Origin: Ruminococcus albus AD2013 | GTDB taxonomy: Bacteria; Bacillota; Clostridia; Oscillospirales; Ruminococcaceae | Direction: 5' to 3' | Assembly: GCF_000526775.1 (NCBI RefSeq) | Contig: NZ_JAGS01000001.1 | Span: 2,728,001-2,792,000, forward strand | Length of the DNA stretch: 64,000 nt | In this document: one piece after another, positions 40,567 through 49,189 of the stretch | Position numbering within the stretch: position 1 is the stretch's first letter | Layout of the letters: each line of letters opens with the position of its first letter | Translations under genes and position numbers: made by a program | The notes under the pieces: model-generated | The model's database searches: none | What the model was told of the DNA's origin: nothing | The model's input: only the letters and a program-made list of their open reading frames with translations

Positions 40567-43500
40567 TTACTTCTCATCAGCAGTGTTGTAGAGCTTAGCA
40601 TATCTCATCAGATAGTCATATCTATCCTTAGCGTTCTGCTCAGCCTTAGCAAACAGCTTTTCAGCTCTCTCAGGGTTCTGTCTAGCGAGTGCGTTGTAAC
40701 GAACTTCGCCCATGATGAACTCTCTGTAATCAGCAGAAGGAGCCTTGGAATCCAGGATGAAAGGATTCTTGCCTTCAGCCTTCAGACGAGGATCATATCT
40801 GTACAGATGCCAGTAACCAGCCTGAACAGCCTTCTTCTCCTCGGTCTGAGCGATCTTCATGCCGCCCTTGATACCGTGGTTGATACAAGGAGCATAACCG
40901 ATGATGATGGAAGGACCATTGTAGCTCTCAGCCTCGTGGATAGCCTTCAGGCACTGGTTCATGTCAGCACCCATAGCAACATGTGCAACATAAACATAAC
41001 CGTAAGACATAGCTATACCTGCCAGATCCTTCTTCTTAACTTCCTTACCTGCTGCTGCGAACTGTGCAATAGCACCGGTAGGAGTAGACTTGGAGGACTG
41101 TCCGCCTGTGTTGGAGTAAACCTCGGTATCGAATACGAAGATGTTTACGTCCTCACCGGAAGCCAGAACGTGGTCAACACCGGAGAAACCGATATCGTAT
41201 GCCCAACCGTCGCCGCCGAAGATCCACATGGACTTCTTAGCCAGGTAATCAGCATCCTTCAGGATCTCATCAGCTGCAGCGCTCTTGGACTTCTTCAGAG
41301 CTGCGATCAGATCAGCAGTAGCAGCCTTGTTAGCAGCACCGTTATCAACTGTGCTCAGGTAAGCCTCAGCAGCTTCCTTAACAGCAGCAGCCTTAGTGGT
41401 CTTGCTCAGTTCAAGAACCTTAGCGATAGTTCTGTTTCTGATTGTGGACTGAGCCAGGAACATACCGTAACCGTACTCAGCGTTATCCTCGAACAGGGAG
41501 TTAGCCCAAGCAGGGCCCTTGCCTTCCTTGTTGGTGGTGTAAGGAGTCGAAGGAGCGGAACCACCCCAGATAGAGGAGCATCCAGTTGCGTTAGCGATGT
41601 ACATTCTGTCGCCGAACAGCTGTGTGATGAGCTTAGCATAAGGAGTCTCACCGCAGCCTGCGCAAGCGCCGGAGAATTCAAGCAGAGGCTGCTTGAACTG
41701 TGAGCCCTTAACAGTTGTCTCCTTGAACTTCTCGAATACCTCAGGCTTCTCAGCCAGAGTCAGAGCGTAGTTGAATACTTCCTGCTCAGCAAGCTGGCTC
41801 TCCAGAGGCATCATGTTCAGAGCCTTGTTGCCCTTCTTGCCGGGACATACGTTTACACAAGAACCGCAGCCTGTGCAGTCCAGAGCAGACATAGTCATAA
41901 CGAAGTTGTATCCGGGCATACCAGTTACGGGTACTGCCTTATCCTGTGCCAGCTTAGGAGCCTTCTTCAGCTCGTCATCTGTCATGATGCTGGGTCTGAT
42001 AACTGCATGAGGACATACATAAGAGCAGAAGTTACACTGGATACAATTTGCACCATCCCAAGCGGGAACGTCAACAGCTATACCTCTCTTCTCAAATGCA
42101 GCGGAACCCTGAGGGAACACACCGTCAGCCATGTGAGTGAATGTAGATACAGGCAGCTTGTCGCCTTCCTGTGCGTTGCAGGGGATCTGAATGTTGTTAA
42201 CGAAATCCTGGAGGGTCTTGTTAGCACACTTAACAGCCTTAACGCCCATAGGAGTATCCTTAGCCTTTTTCCAAGCAGCGGGTACCTTGACCTCAACTAC
42301 CTGCTGGCAGCCTGCGTCGATAGCGTCGTGGTTCATCTTAACGATAGCTTCACCCTTCTTGGAGTAAGAAGCAGTAGCAGCGTCCTTCATGAACTTGATA
42401 GCGTCTTCCATAGGAATGATGCCGGAAAGCTTGAAGAATGCAGACTGGAGAACAGTGTTGATCCTGTTGCCCAGACCGATCTCCTTACCGATCTTAACGC
42501 CGTTGATTGTGTAGAACTTGATGTTGTTCTCAGCGATATATCTCTTGACCTGGCCGGGGAGGTGCTTATCCAGCTCCTTCTCGTCCCACTGGCAGTTCAG
42601 CAGGAATGTTCCGCCGGGCTTGATATCCTGTACCATGTTGTACTTGGTGATGTAGGACTCGTTGTGGCAAGCTACGAAATCAGCCTGGTTGATGAGGTAA
42701 GTAGACTTGATAGGAGTCTTACCGAATCTCAGGTGAGATACTGTAACACCACCGGACTTCTTGGAGTCATATGCAAAGTAAGCCTGTGCATACAGATCGG
42801 TGTGGTCGCCTATGATCTTGATGGAGTTCTTGTTAGCACCAACAGTACCGTCAGCACCCAGACCCCAGAACTTACAAGCAGTTGTGCCTGCAGGAGCGGA
42901 ATCCAGCTTGCCCTCGCTCTCGAGAGAGAGGTTGGTAACGTCATCCTTGATACCCAGTGTGAATCTAGGCTTATAGGTGTCCTTTTTGTAGGAATTCCAG
43001 TAAGCAGCCTTGATCTGGTCAGGAGTTGTATCCTTTGAACCCAGACCGTATCTGCCGCTTGCAACGGGTACATTGTGGAACTGTGTGTTCTTCAGTGCAG
43101 CAACAACGTCCAGATACAGAGGCTCACCCAGAGAACCGGGCTCCTTGGTTCTGTCAAGAACGGTGATCTGTTCAGTAGTGGAAGGCAGAGCTGCAACAAG
43201 TCTGTCAGCTGCGAAAGGTCTGTAAAGTCTAACCTTAACGAGACCCAGCTTTGTGCCCTCGTTAGCGTTCAGGTAATCGATAGTCTCTTCGATAGTATCG
43301 CATACAGAACCCATAGCAACGATTACATGGTCAGCATCCTCAGCACCATAGTAGTTGAAGAGCTTGTAATCTGTACCGATCTTAGCATTTACCTTAGCCA
43401 TGTAATCCTCAACGATACCGGGAACAGCATCATAGTAAGGATTGCAAGCTTCTCTTGCCTGGAAGAAGATGTCAGGGTTCTGTGCAGTACCCTTGAGGAT

Positions 43501-44139
43501 AGGATGCTCAGGATTCAGAGCATTCTTTCTGAATTCCTCGATCTTCTCGAAGTTGGTCATCTCTCTTACATCTTCGATATCCCATGTTTCGATCTTCTGT
43601 ATCTCGTGAGAGGTACGGAAACCGTCGAAGAAGTGCAGGAAAGGAACTCTGCTCTCGATTGTAGAGAGGTGAGCAACAGTACCCAGATCCATAACTTCCT
43701 GTACGTTGGATGAACACAGCATAGCGAAACCTGTCTGACGGCAAGCATATACGTCAGAGTGGTCGCCGAAGATGTTCAGTGCGTGGGAAGCTACACATCT
43801 TGCAGAAACGTGGATAACGCAGGGAAGAAGCTCGCCGGCGATCTTGTACATATTGGGGATCATCAGCAGCAGACCCTGAGAAGCGGTGTAGGTGGTAGTA
43901 AGAGCACCTGCACTCAGTGAGCCGTGAACAGTACCGGAAGCACCTGCCTCCGACTGCATCTCAGCAACCTTTACGGGAGTACCGAACAGGTTCTTCTGAC
44001 CCTTAGCAGACCACTGGTCTGTAACCTCAGCCATAACAGAGGAAGGGGTGATAGGATAGATAGCAGCAACTTCTGTAAAGGGATATGATGCCCAAGCAGC
44101 AGCGTTGTTACCGTCCATGGTTTTCATTTTTCTTGCCAT
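40567..44139 (-). CDS. nifJ: Pyruvate:ferredoxin (flavodoxin) oxidoreductase
   Basis: Oxidises pyruvate with CoA to acetyl-CoA and CO2, reducing ferredoxin; a central step of clostridial fermentation. 1190 residues, the standard single-chain size. Order: N-terminal PFOR domain (DGNNAAAWASYPFTEVAAIYPITPSS), the gamma domain, two 4Fe-4S clusters (CIQCNFCSYVCPHAVIRP and CTGCGSCVNVCPG), and the C-terminal TPP-binding part with CAGCGETPYAKL and GGDGWAYDIGFSGVDH. The ATG follows AAAGGATG. It has its own promoter and terminator. Confidence 0.98.
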   Translation of the reverse strand: MARKMKTMDGNNAAAWASYPFTEVAAIYPITPSSVMAEVTDQWSAKGQKNLFGTPVKVAEMQSEAGASGTVHGSLSAGALTTTYTASQGLLLMIPNMYKIAGELLPCVIHVSARCVASHALNIFGDHSDVYACRQTGFAMLCSSNVQEVMDLGTVAHLSTIESRVPFLHFFDGFRTSHEIQKIETWDIEDVREMTNFEKIEEFRKNALNPEHPILKGTAQNPDIFFQAREACNPYYDAVPGIVEDYMAKVNAKIGTDYKLFNYYGAEDADHVIVAMGSVCDTIEETIDYLNANEGTKLGLVKVRLYRPFAADRLVAALPSTTEQITVLDRTKEPGSLGEPLYLDVVAALKNTQFHNVPVASGRYGLGSKDTTPDQIKAAYWNSYKKDTYKPRFTLGIKDDVTNLSLESEGKLDSAPAGTTACKFWGLGADGTVGANKNSIKIIGDHTDLYAQAYFAYDSKKSGGVTVSHLRFGKTPIKSTYLINQADFVACHNESYITKYNMVQDIKPGGTFLLNCQWDEKELDKHLPGQVKRYIAENNIKFYTINGVKIGKEIGLGNRINTVLQSAFFKLSGIIPMEDAIKFMKDAATASYSKKGEAIVKMNHDAIDAGCQQVVEVKVPAAWKKAKDTPMGVKAVKCANKTLQDFVNNIQIPCNAQEGDKLPVSTFTHMADGVFPQGSAAFEKRGIAVDVPAWDGANCIQCNFCSYVCPHAVIRPSIMTDDELKKAPKLAQDKAVPVTGMPGYNFVMTMSALDCTGCGSCVNVCPGKKGNKALNMMPLESQLAEQEVFNYALTLAEKPEVFEKFKETTVKGSQFKQPLLEFSGACAGCGETPYAKLITQLFGDRMYIANATGCSSIWGGSAPSTPYTTNKEGKGPAWANSLFEDNAEYGYGMFLAQSTIRNRTIAKVLELSKTTKAAAVKEAAEAYLSTVDNGAANKAATADLIAALKKSKSAAADEILKDADYLAKKSMWIFGGDGWAYDIGFSGVDHVLASGEDVNIFVFDTEVYSNTGGQSSKSTPTGAIAQFAAAGKEVKKKDLAGIAMSYGYVYVAHVAMGADMNQCLKAIHEAESYNGPSIIIGYAPCINHGIKGGMKIAQTEEKKAVQAGYWHLYRYDPRLKAEGKNPFILDSKAPSADYREFIMGEVRYNALARQNPERAEKLFAKAEQNAKDRYDYLMRYAKLYNTADEK

Positions 44140-44229
44140 TTAAACGATCATCCTTTCTACGGGCGGACAGCCCGACATGATTTGAGAAACGTTCTCTCAA
44201 AGGTCAGCGTATAGATTCTGGCATAACAA

Positions 44230-44243
44230 ACAAAACGTATACG
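44230..44243 (-). promoter_or_regulatory. Operator-like GTATAC motif downstream of the nifJ start site
   Basis: The plus-strand string AAAACGTATAC (44233-44243) lies just downstream of the predicted nifJ transcription start, within the palindromic context ACGCGTATACGT. The same 11-mer occurs at 47691-47701 upstream of the GH130 gene. It could be a common regulator site; no protein is assigned. Confidence 0.35.
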
Positions 44244-44256
44244 CGTTAACTCTTAT

Positions 44257-44285
44257 AGTATAACACGTTTTTTTTGGTTTGTAAA
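44257..44285 (-). promoter_or_regulatory. Sigma-A promoter of nifJ
   Basis: Minus strand: TTTACA (44280-44285), 17-nt spacer, TATACT (44257-44262). Leader about 110 nt. The rest of 44140-44439 shows only the terminator of the lipoprotein gene. Confidence 0.7.
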
Positions 44286-44402
44286 GACCTTTTTCCGTTT
44301 TTTTGCCCCATGCGTGAAAAATTTAACAGGTAAGATTTGTGTAATTTGGTTAGTATATCCTAACCCAATCGTGCATACAGACATTCTCCTGCAATAATCT
44401 GA

Positions 44403-44432
44403 TAAAAATAAGGACAGCCCGAAAGCTGTCCT
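44403..44432 (-). terminator. Intrinsic terminator after the SecD-like lipoprotein gene
   Basis: Minus strand: AGGACAGC-TTTCGG-GCTGTCCT then TATTTTTATC. Confidence 0.85.
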
Positions 44433-44439
44433 GTCATCA

Positions 44440-45162
44440 TCATTTATTAAGTTCGCTTTCCTTCACTGTGATATCAAAAGGCAGGGGCTTCATGGCTATC
44501 TTATCAGCCAGCTCAGTCGCTTTTTCCTCATCGAAATCTCCCGATATCTGGCATTTTCCATCCATGATAGGCTCATTTACCATAGGTGCCGATATCATCT
44601 CATCGTTCAGCCAGACAGATATAGGCATTTTCTTTTCTGAAAGTTCCGTAGTCGCATCTGCAAATAACTGTTTGCCCTCATCATCAAATTGTATAGTAAC
44701 TACCCAGCGTTCAGAACCATCACCGGCATATACGTACATTTGTTTTTCACAGCTTTCGATATTCTCATTGGTAAGTATAACTTCGCCGGACTTGTCCTCG
44801 CCCTTTATGAACTTAACTATATTTGCAAGGTTCGATGTCTCAGCAAAATCTTCCGTACCCTCGGTATTATCGAACTCCAGCCTTATCTCCTTGTTTTCAT
44901 AGTCCTTTTTAATAGTATGTTCGCTTTCGCTGAAAGCCTGTGAATAGCGGGCATCCAGTGCATCGGCTACCTTATCCAGCTCCGCATCGTCCGCCGCTTT
45001 TTCGCAGGTATAGGTGATATGACTGTCGAATTTGCTTTCTTCCGCCGATGACACGGCAGATTCAGCCGAAGCCTTGCTGTCCTTAGCCTTATCTTCCGTC
45101 GAATTATTACCGCACCCCGCCAGACACATAACCAGACAAACTGCCAATATCAATTTTTTCAT
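44440..45162 (-). CDS. Lipoprotein with a SecD-like extracytoplasmic domain
   Basis: 240 residues. N-terminal lipoprotein signal peptide with lipobox LAGC (Cys near residue 17), then an Asp/Ser/Lys-rich linker. The last ~85 residues look like the SecD P1 head/base region: FDDEGKQLFADATTE, SVWLNDEMISAPMVNEPI and QISGDFDEEKATELADKI, followed by KPLPFDI. No SecD membrane part is present, so it cannot be the translocase itself. Function unknown; a chaperone-like or regulatory role at the membrane surface is possible. Single gene with its own terminator. Confidence 0.8.
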   Translation of the reverse strand: MKKLILAVCLVMCLAGCGNNSTEDKAKDSKASAESAVSSAEESKFDSHITYTCEKAADDAELDKVADALDARYSQAFSESEHTIKKDYENKEIRLEFDNTEGTEDFAETSNLANIVKFIKGEDKSGEVILTNENIESCEKQMYVYAGDGSERWVVTIQFDDEGKQLFADATTELSEKKMPISVWLNDEMISAPMVNEPIMDGKCQISGDFDEEKATELADKIAMKPLPFDITVKESELNK

Positions 45163-45265
45163 TTTGTTACACTCCGTTCTTTATTTCTGTTTTTTGGGAA
45201 ACAATAGTTTTGTTCCGAGCATAATTATATCATTTTTTGTTAACGCTGTCAAGCATATTAATATA

Positions 45266-45300
45266 CAAAAAATATCCCCCGCTCAGTGAACGGAGGATAA
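45266..45300 (-). terminator. Intrinsic terminator of the accessory three-gene island
   Basis: Minus strand: TATCCTCCG-TTCACTGAG-CGGGGGATA then TTTTTTG. Confidence 0.8.
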
Positions 45301-45306
45301 CAGATA

Positions 45307-45627
45307 TTAGTCGTCTTCAGAAAAATCGAACGGTTCTTCTAATCCTATTTCTTTACATATTTCTTCTAATTTTCTGTTATAACCATCTGGGTCACCTATC
45401 TCATAAGCTACGGATTCATCCCACACAGCATATCCCCAGCCGCGTGCACACTTTCCTCCATAACCGTTATCATCATACACCATTTTACCAACTTGCTCAC
45501 CTTTTGTTGTAAGGTTATAGTTTCCTGGCTCTCCATCTAAATATCCAAGTTCTTTCAGCTTAACATTAGTTTTCTGTGATGATAATCCTATCATCTCGCC
45601 GATTTTTCTAGCAGATTTATAAGCCAT
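45307..45627 (-). CDS. Winged-helix-like accessory protein
   Basis: 106 residues from the ATG at 45627, chosen for its AGGAGG site. The first half (KSARKIGEMIGLSSQKTNVKL then NYNLTTKGEQVGKM) has the look of a winged-helix domain of the kind found in phage antirepressor and KilA-C-type proteins. A second, acidic half (WGYAVWDESVAYEIGDPDG) is of unknown type. It overlaps no neighbour and is the last of three AT-rich genes on the minus strand. Function not known. Confidence 0.65.
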   Translation of the reverse strand: MAYKSARKIGEMIGLSSQKTNVKLKELGYLDGEPGNYNLTTKGEQVGKMVYDDNGYGGKCARGWGYAVWDESVAYEIGDPDGYNRKLEEICKEIGLEEPFDFSEDD

Positions 45628-45638
45628 ATAAAGTCCTC

Positions 45639-45827
45639 CTATTCTTCGTTTTTTGCGTTCCAATAATCTTCGTGAGATTCATAAATATTATCTCTCGAAA
45701 TACTGTTCTTGTGTCCACAATTGGTGCATTTGTGAGTGTAGTTATGATCATCAAACCCGACCTGATCATTTAAATAAGCACCACACCTATCACACCACCA
45801 ATCAATATTAGGAAATCTTTCACTCAT
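45639..45827 (-). CDS. Small zinc-ribbon protein
   Basis: 62 residues from the ATG at 45827, which overlaps the end of the upstream gene by 8 nt. Two CxxC pairs (WCDRCGAYL and CTNCGH) are spaced as in a rubredoxin-like or zinc-ribbon fold, with a HNYTHK stretch between. It has a GGGGTGAAG site upstream. It is the middle gene of the accessory trio. Function unknown. Confidence 0.65.
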   Translation of the reverse strand: MSERFPNIDWWCDRCGAYLNDQVGFDDHNYTHKCTNCGHKNSISRDNIYESHEDYWNAKNEE

Positions 45828-46320
45828 CATCTTCACCCCCATTCTTTTTATCAACATTTTTCTTTTTAAAAGCGTATTTTTCCGATAATTCTCTTGCACG
45901 CTGATCTAAATACATTACTCTATCAAGTGCTTTATCTTTATTTAATACAGATAAAGCCGCATCTGCAGCCGATTTTCCTATCAGCTCTAATAACGATGGA
46001 TACTTTGCTTTGATGCCAGAAACTGTAGCTTGTGAAATACCTAAATCTTTGGCAATTTGAACCTGCTTTTCTCCCTCACTTATTTTCTCCAATACCTTTT
46101 TTTCCAATTCCGATATGTCATCTATTTGGAGTTCTTTGTCGCCATCCGGATCAACTTTTTTTATATCTATGGTGATAGCATACCCATCAGATATACACTT
46201 TATGGATAATGTCTGTTTTTTTCTATCTGAAGAAACATTATCTGCATTGTCATATATATCAGCTAATTTCAGCTGCATAATTTCTGATCTTTCGATTGGT
46301 AATTTTTTTTCTTCTACCAC
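45820..46320 (-). CDS. Helix-turn-helix protein of the accessory trio
   Basis: 166 residues from a GTG at 46320 with GAGGTG six bases upstream (an ATG at 46356 is less likely). A central helix-turn-helix is visible: EGEKQVQIAKDLGISQATVS, similar to the DNA-binding helices of resolvases and terminase small subunits. The C-terminus is strongly charged (KKKNVDKKNGGEDDE). It may be a regulator of the trio or a terminase-like small subunit remnant. Its base composition is AT-rich, unlike the flanking genes. Confidence 0.65.
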   Translation of the reverse strand: MVEEKKLPIERSEIMQLKLADIYDNADNVSSDRKKQTLSIKCISDGYAITIDIKKVDPDGDKELQIDDISELEKKVLEKISEGEKQVQIAKDLGISQATVSGIKAKYPSLLELIGKSAADAALSVLNKDKALDRVMYLDQRARELSEKYAFKKKNVDKKNGGEDDE

Positions 46321-46453
46321 ATTAAGCACCTCATAATATAATATTAATAATATCATTTGATAGTTTATCTTGTGATGTATATCTCTTGATATTTTCTAAA
46401 TAGTAGTATAGCACTCGATATTATACTTGTCAAGCACATCTCAGAAAATTAAC

Positions 46454-46495
46454 AAAAAAACCGCAGCGCTTTCATCACCCGAAAGCACTGCGGTT
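46454..46495 (-). terminator. Intrinsic terminator after the GH130 gene
   Basis: Minus strand: AACCGCAG-T-GCTTTC/GAAAGC-G-CTGCGGTT with a 7-nt loop and TTTTT tail. Confidence 0.9.
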
Positions 46496-46527
46496 ACTAT
46501 TACCATATTTTACCGGTTATCTTCTTA

Positions 46528-47535
46528 TTAAACTGAAGAATGATTCTTCACATAATCCACAACATCATCAACAGTAGTGAATGCCATGCTTACGCAGGTA
46601 TCAGCACAGCCGTAGTAAATAGCTATCCTGCCTGTGTCAGCGTCAACGAGGGTAGCGCAGGGGAATGTAACGTTCTGAACGTCGCCTACGCACTCGTATA
46701 TCTTCTGGGGGCTCAGCAGATACTCAGCACATCTGTACTTGACCTTCCATGGCTCGTCCTTGTCCAGTATGCAAGCCGAGAAGCTGTAAACAAAGCCGTT
46801 GCAGCTCTCCAGTACGCCGTGATAGAAGCACAGCCATCCCTCGCTGGTCTCTATCGGGATAGGACCTGCGCCTATCTTCTTGGATTCCCATGCTTTAAGG
46901 GGTCCCATAACGTGTCTGTGCTCGCCCCAGTACTTCATATCGGGAGACTGTGAGATATACATATCACCAAAAGGAGTGTGACCGCTGTCGGAAGGTCTTG
47001 AGAACATTACATACTTGCCGTTGATCTTTCTGGGGAACAGCACGCCGTTTCTGTTGAAAGGCAGGAAAGCGTTCTCGCACTGGTAGAAGGTCTTGAAATC
47101 ATAGGTGTAAGCCACGCCGATAGTGGGCTTCCAGCCGTAAGCGTTGCACCATGTCACCCAGAATCTGTCCTCGATGAAGCATACTCTGGGGTCATAGCCG
47201 TAGCCCCACTGGTTAGCTTCTTCGGTAGACTTGTCAGCCTGCTCAAATACTATTCTGTCAGGCTCGATATCCCAATGGATACCATCCTTGGAGAATCCTG
47301 CGTGAAGTTCCATGTTCCTGCACTTGTCGTCCACACGGAAAACGCCTGCGAACTTTCCTCTCTCGCTCTCAAAGGGAACAACTGCGCTGTTGAATATCGA
47401 GTTTGAAGTAGGCAGCTGGTCTCTGGGAATTATTGGGTTAGCGTCATATCTCCATATAACGTCCTTGCAGTCTGCGGGCTTATCCTGCCAAGGGATATTG
47501 GGAAGTGATACACCGTTGATGATCTGTGTCTTCAT
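46528..47535 (-). CDS. GH130 beta-1,4-mannooligosaccharide phosphorylase
   Basis: 335 residues from the ATG at 47535 (AAAGGCGG upstream; an in-frame ATG at 47595 gives an unlikely N-terminus). It has the GH130 five-blade propeller motifs: NPIIPRDQLP, FNSAVVPFE, GYDPRVCFIEDRF with the catalytic Asp, and GPIPIETSEGWLCFYHG. The overall sequence closely matches, from memory, the R. albus mannooligosaccharide phosphorylase (RaMP2). Reaction: phosphorolysis of beta-1,4-mannooligosaccharides to mannose 1-phosphate, in cytoplasmic mannan use. No transporter or epimerase is next to it. Confidence 0.92.
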   Translation of the reverse strand: MKTQIINGVSLPNIPWQDKPADCKDVIWRYDANPIIPRDQLPTSNSIFNSAVVPFESERGKFAGVFRVDDKCRNMELHAGFSKDGIHWDIEPDRIVFEQADKSTEEANQWGYGYDPRVCFIEDRFWVTWCNAYGWKPTIGVAYTYDFKTFYQCENAFLPFNRNGVLFPRKINGKYVMFSRPSDSGHTPFGDMYISQSPDMKYWGEHRHVMGPLKAWESKKIGAGPIPIETSEGWLCFYHGVLESCNGFVYSFSACILDKDEPWKVKYRCAEYLLSPQKIYECVGDVQNVTFPCATLVDADTGRIAIYYGCADTCVSMAFTTVDDVVDYVKNHSSV

Positions 47536-47624
47536 AATTATTCCGCCTTTCATTTTCAGTTTACATATTCTCTTGCCGATACAGCTTATAGTCATTTAAA
47601 CATTTGTGTCAGCTGTTTGAAAAC

Positions 47625-47653
47625 ATTATACACAATTGTTCCGGATTTTGCAA
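47625..47653 (-). promoter_or_regulatory. Sigma-A promoter of the GH130 gene
   Basis: Minus strand: TTGCAA (47648-47653), 17-nt spacer, perfect TATAAT (47625-47630). The intergenic stretch 47536-47908 holds this, the upstream AAAACGTATAC motif (47691-47701) and a weak -10 (TATAAT at 47847-47852) for the rightward M16 genes. Confidence 0.75.
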
Positions 47654-47908
47654 CCCCCCACCCCTGCCAAGTAATCGATTAACTCAAAATGAAAACGTAT
47701 ACTTCCGAAAAGTTAATAAAATGTTTACAAATGCATTTCTTCCCGAACTGTCAAAAGCTTTCTTTTAAGCGATCTGCGCAAGTATATTTTTTCTTGATCC
47801 AGATGAAAATATTGTGAAATGGGTGGAAATCCCGACAGATTTGTGTTATAATATAATTTGGTATATTTTCTGCCGTTATATGGGCAAAATACAGAATGGA
47901 GAATGTAA

Positions 47909-49189
47909 ATGGCGATCAGATATGACAGATCGGTGATCGGGGAGGGTATGACCCTTACCCGGATAATTGACCCGAAATACAAGACCAATATCGTCAGGGT
48001 CAGGTTCGTTGTGCCTATCGACCCTGAAAACACAGGTACTAATTCCCTGCTGATGTCGCTGCTTGTGACTTCAAACTCGGAGATACGTTCAAGAAGCGAG
48101 CTTTCCTCAAAGTTCATGGGGCTTTACGGGACTTCCATCGGTTCGATAGCGGGTAATGTCAGCGATTATCAGGCTATGGGAATTTCCATGAACATGATAA
48201 TGGATAAGTACACCATCGGCGGTGAGGTGATATCGGAAGAAGCAGTAAGACAACTGCTTTTATGCGTGCTCAGCCCCGATATCACAGACGGCAAGTTCAA
48301 CGAGAATTACTTCAGGCTGAGAAAGCAGGAGCTTCTGGATAATATCGCGGCTTCTGTCAACGACAAGAGGACTTACGCTTATCTCAAGGCAAAGGAAGTC
48401 ATCTATGAGGGCGAACCTGCGGCTAATACCGACTTCGGTACTGCTGAAAGAGCGGAGAGCATAACTCAGGAAGAGCTTATGGCGCAGTACAGATATCTGC
48501 TGGAAAGCGCAGTTATCGATATAACGGTATGCGGCGGCGGAGATATAGACAGTGCTGTTGATATGCTTAAAGAAGCTTTTTCAAAGCTGGAGAGAAAGAG
48601 TGTGGTAAAGGTCGATTACCGCACTTTATCCCCTTTGAAGAATGAGGTATGCGTTAAAGAGGAATACATGGACGTTAAGCAATGCAAGATGTTCATGGCT
48701 TACAAATCCGACTATGATGATATATATGTATGCAAGGTGATGTCCTGCCTGCTGGGCGGTTCAGCTTTTTCAAAGCTGTTCCTCAATGTCAGGGAGAAGC
48801 TTTCACTCTGCTACGGCTGTGACAGCTATTACAGTGAACTGAAAGGTGTCATGCTGATCGAGAGCGGTGTGGATGCTGTGAATATCGAAAAGGCACAGGA
48901 AGCTATCCGCGAGCAGGTAAAGATACTTCAGGGCGGCGGATTCACCGAAGAGGAGCTTGAAAATACCAAGATGTATATCAAGAGCAACTTTATGGCGAAT
49001 TACGATTCCGAATGGGATATGGCAGCCTGGTACAGGGCTCAGAATTCCCGCGGGACAGCTTATACTCCCGAGGAAGTTTGCGATATCGTAGACCGCATAA
49101 CAGCTGAGCAGGTGACAGAGTGTGCGAAAAGCTTCAAAGAGGACACAGTGTTCGTGCTGAAAGCAAAGGAGGATACTGCCGATGAATAA
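47909..49189 (+). CDS. M16-family peptidase homologue, non-catalytic (YmfF-like)
   Basis: 426 residues of the insulinase/M16 fold. The zinc motif HxxEH is absent, as expected for the YmfF subunit, which pairs with a catalytic partner. Sequence cues: RVRFVVPIDPENTGTNSLL at the usual N-terminal position, the middle LMAQYRYLLESAVIDITVCG, and KVMSCLLGGSAFSKLFLNVREK in the second half. Start has GGAG upstream. Its stop overlaps the next gene by 8 nt, so the two are co-translated. Confidence 0.9.
   Translation: MAIRYDRSVIGEGMTLTRIIDPKYKTNIVRVRFVVPIDPENTGTNSLLMSLLVTSNSEIRSRSELSSKFMGLYGTSIGSIAGNVSDYQAMGISMNMIMDKYTIGGEVISEEAVRQLLLCVLSPDITDGKFNENYFRLRKQELLDNIAASVNDKRTYAYLKAKEVIYEGEPAANTDFGTAERAESITQEELMAQYRYLLESAVIDITVCGGGDIDSAVDMLKEAFSKLERKSVVKVDYRTLSPLKNEVCVKEEYMDVKQCKMFMAYKSDYDDIYVCKVMSCLLGGSAFSKLFLNVREKLSLCYGCDSYYSELKGVMLIESGVDAVNIEKAQEAIREQVKILQGGGFTEEELENTKMYIKSNFMANYDSEWDMAAWYRAQNSRGTAYTPEEVCDIVDRITAEQVTECAKSFKEDTVFVLKAKEDTADE

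Noticed and set aside
42007..43038. 343-residue frame antisense to nifJ
   Set aside because: Shadow of the highly biased codons of nifJ; no start site, no recognisable domain. The same holds for long antisense frames over rpoA, rplF, rpsC, secY and fabD.
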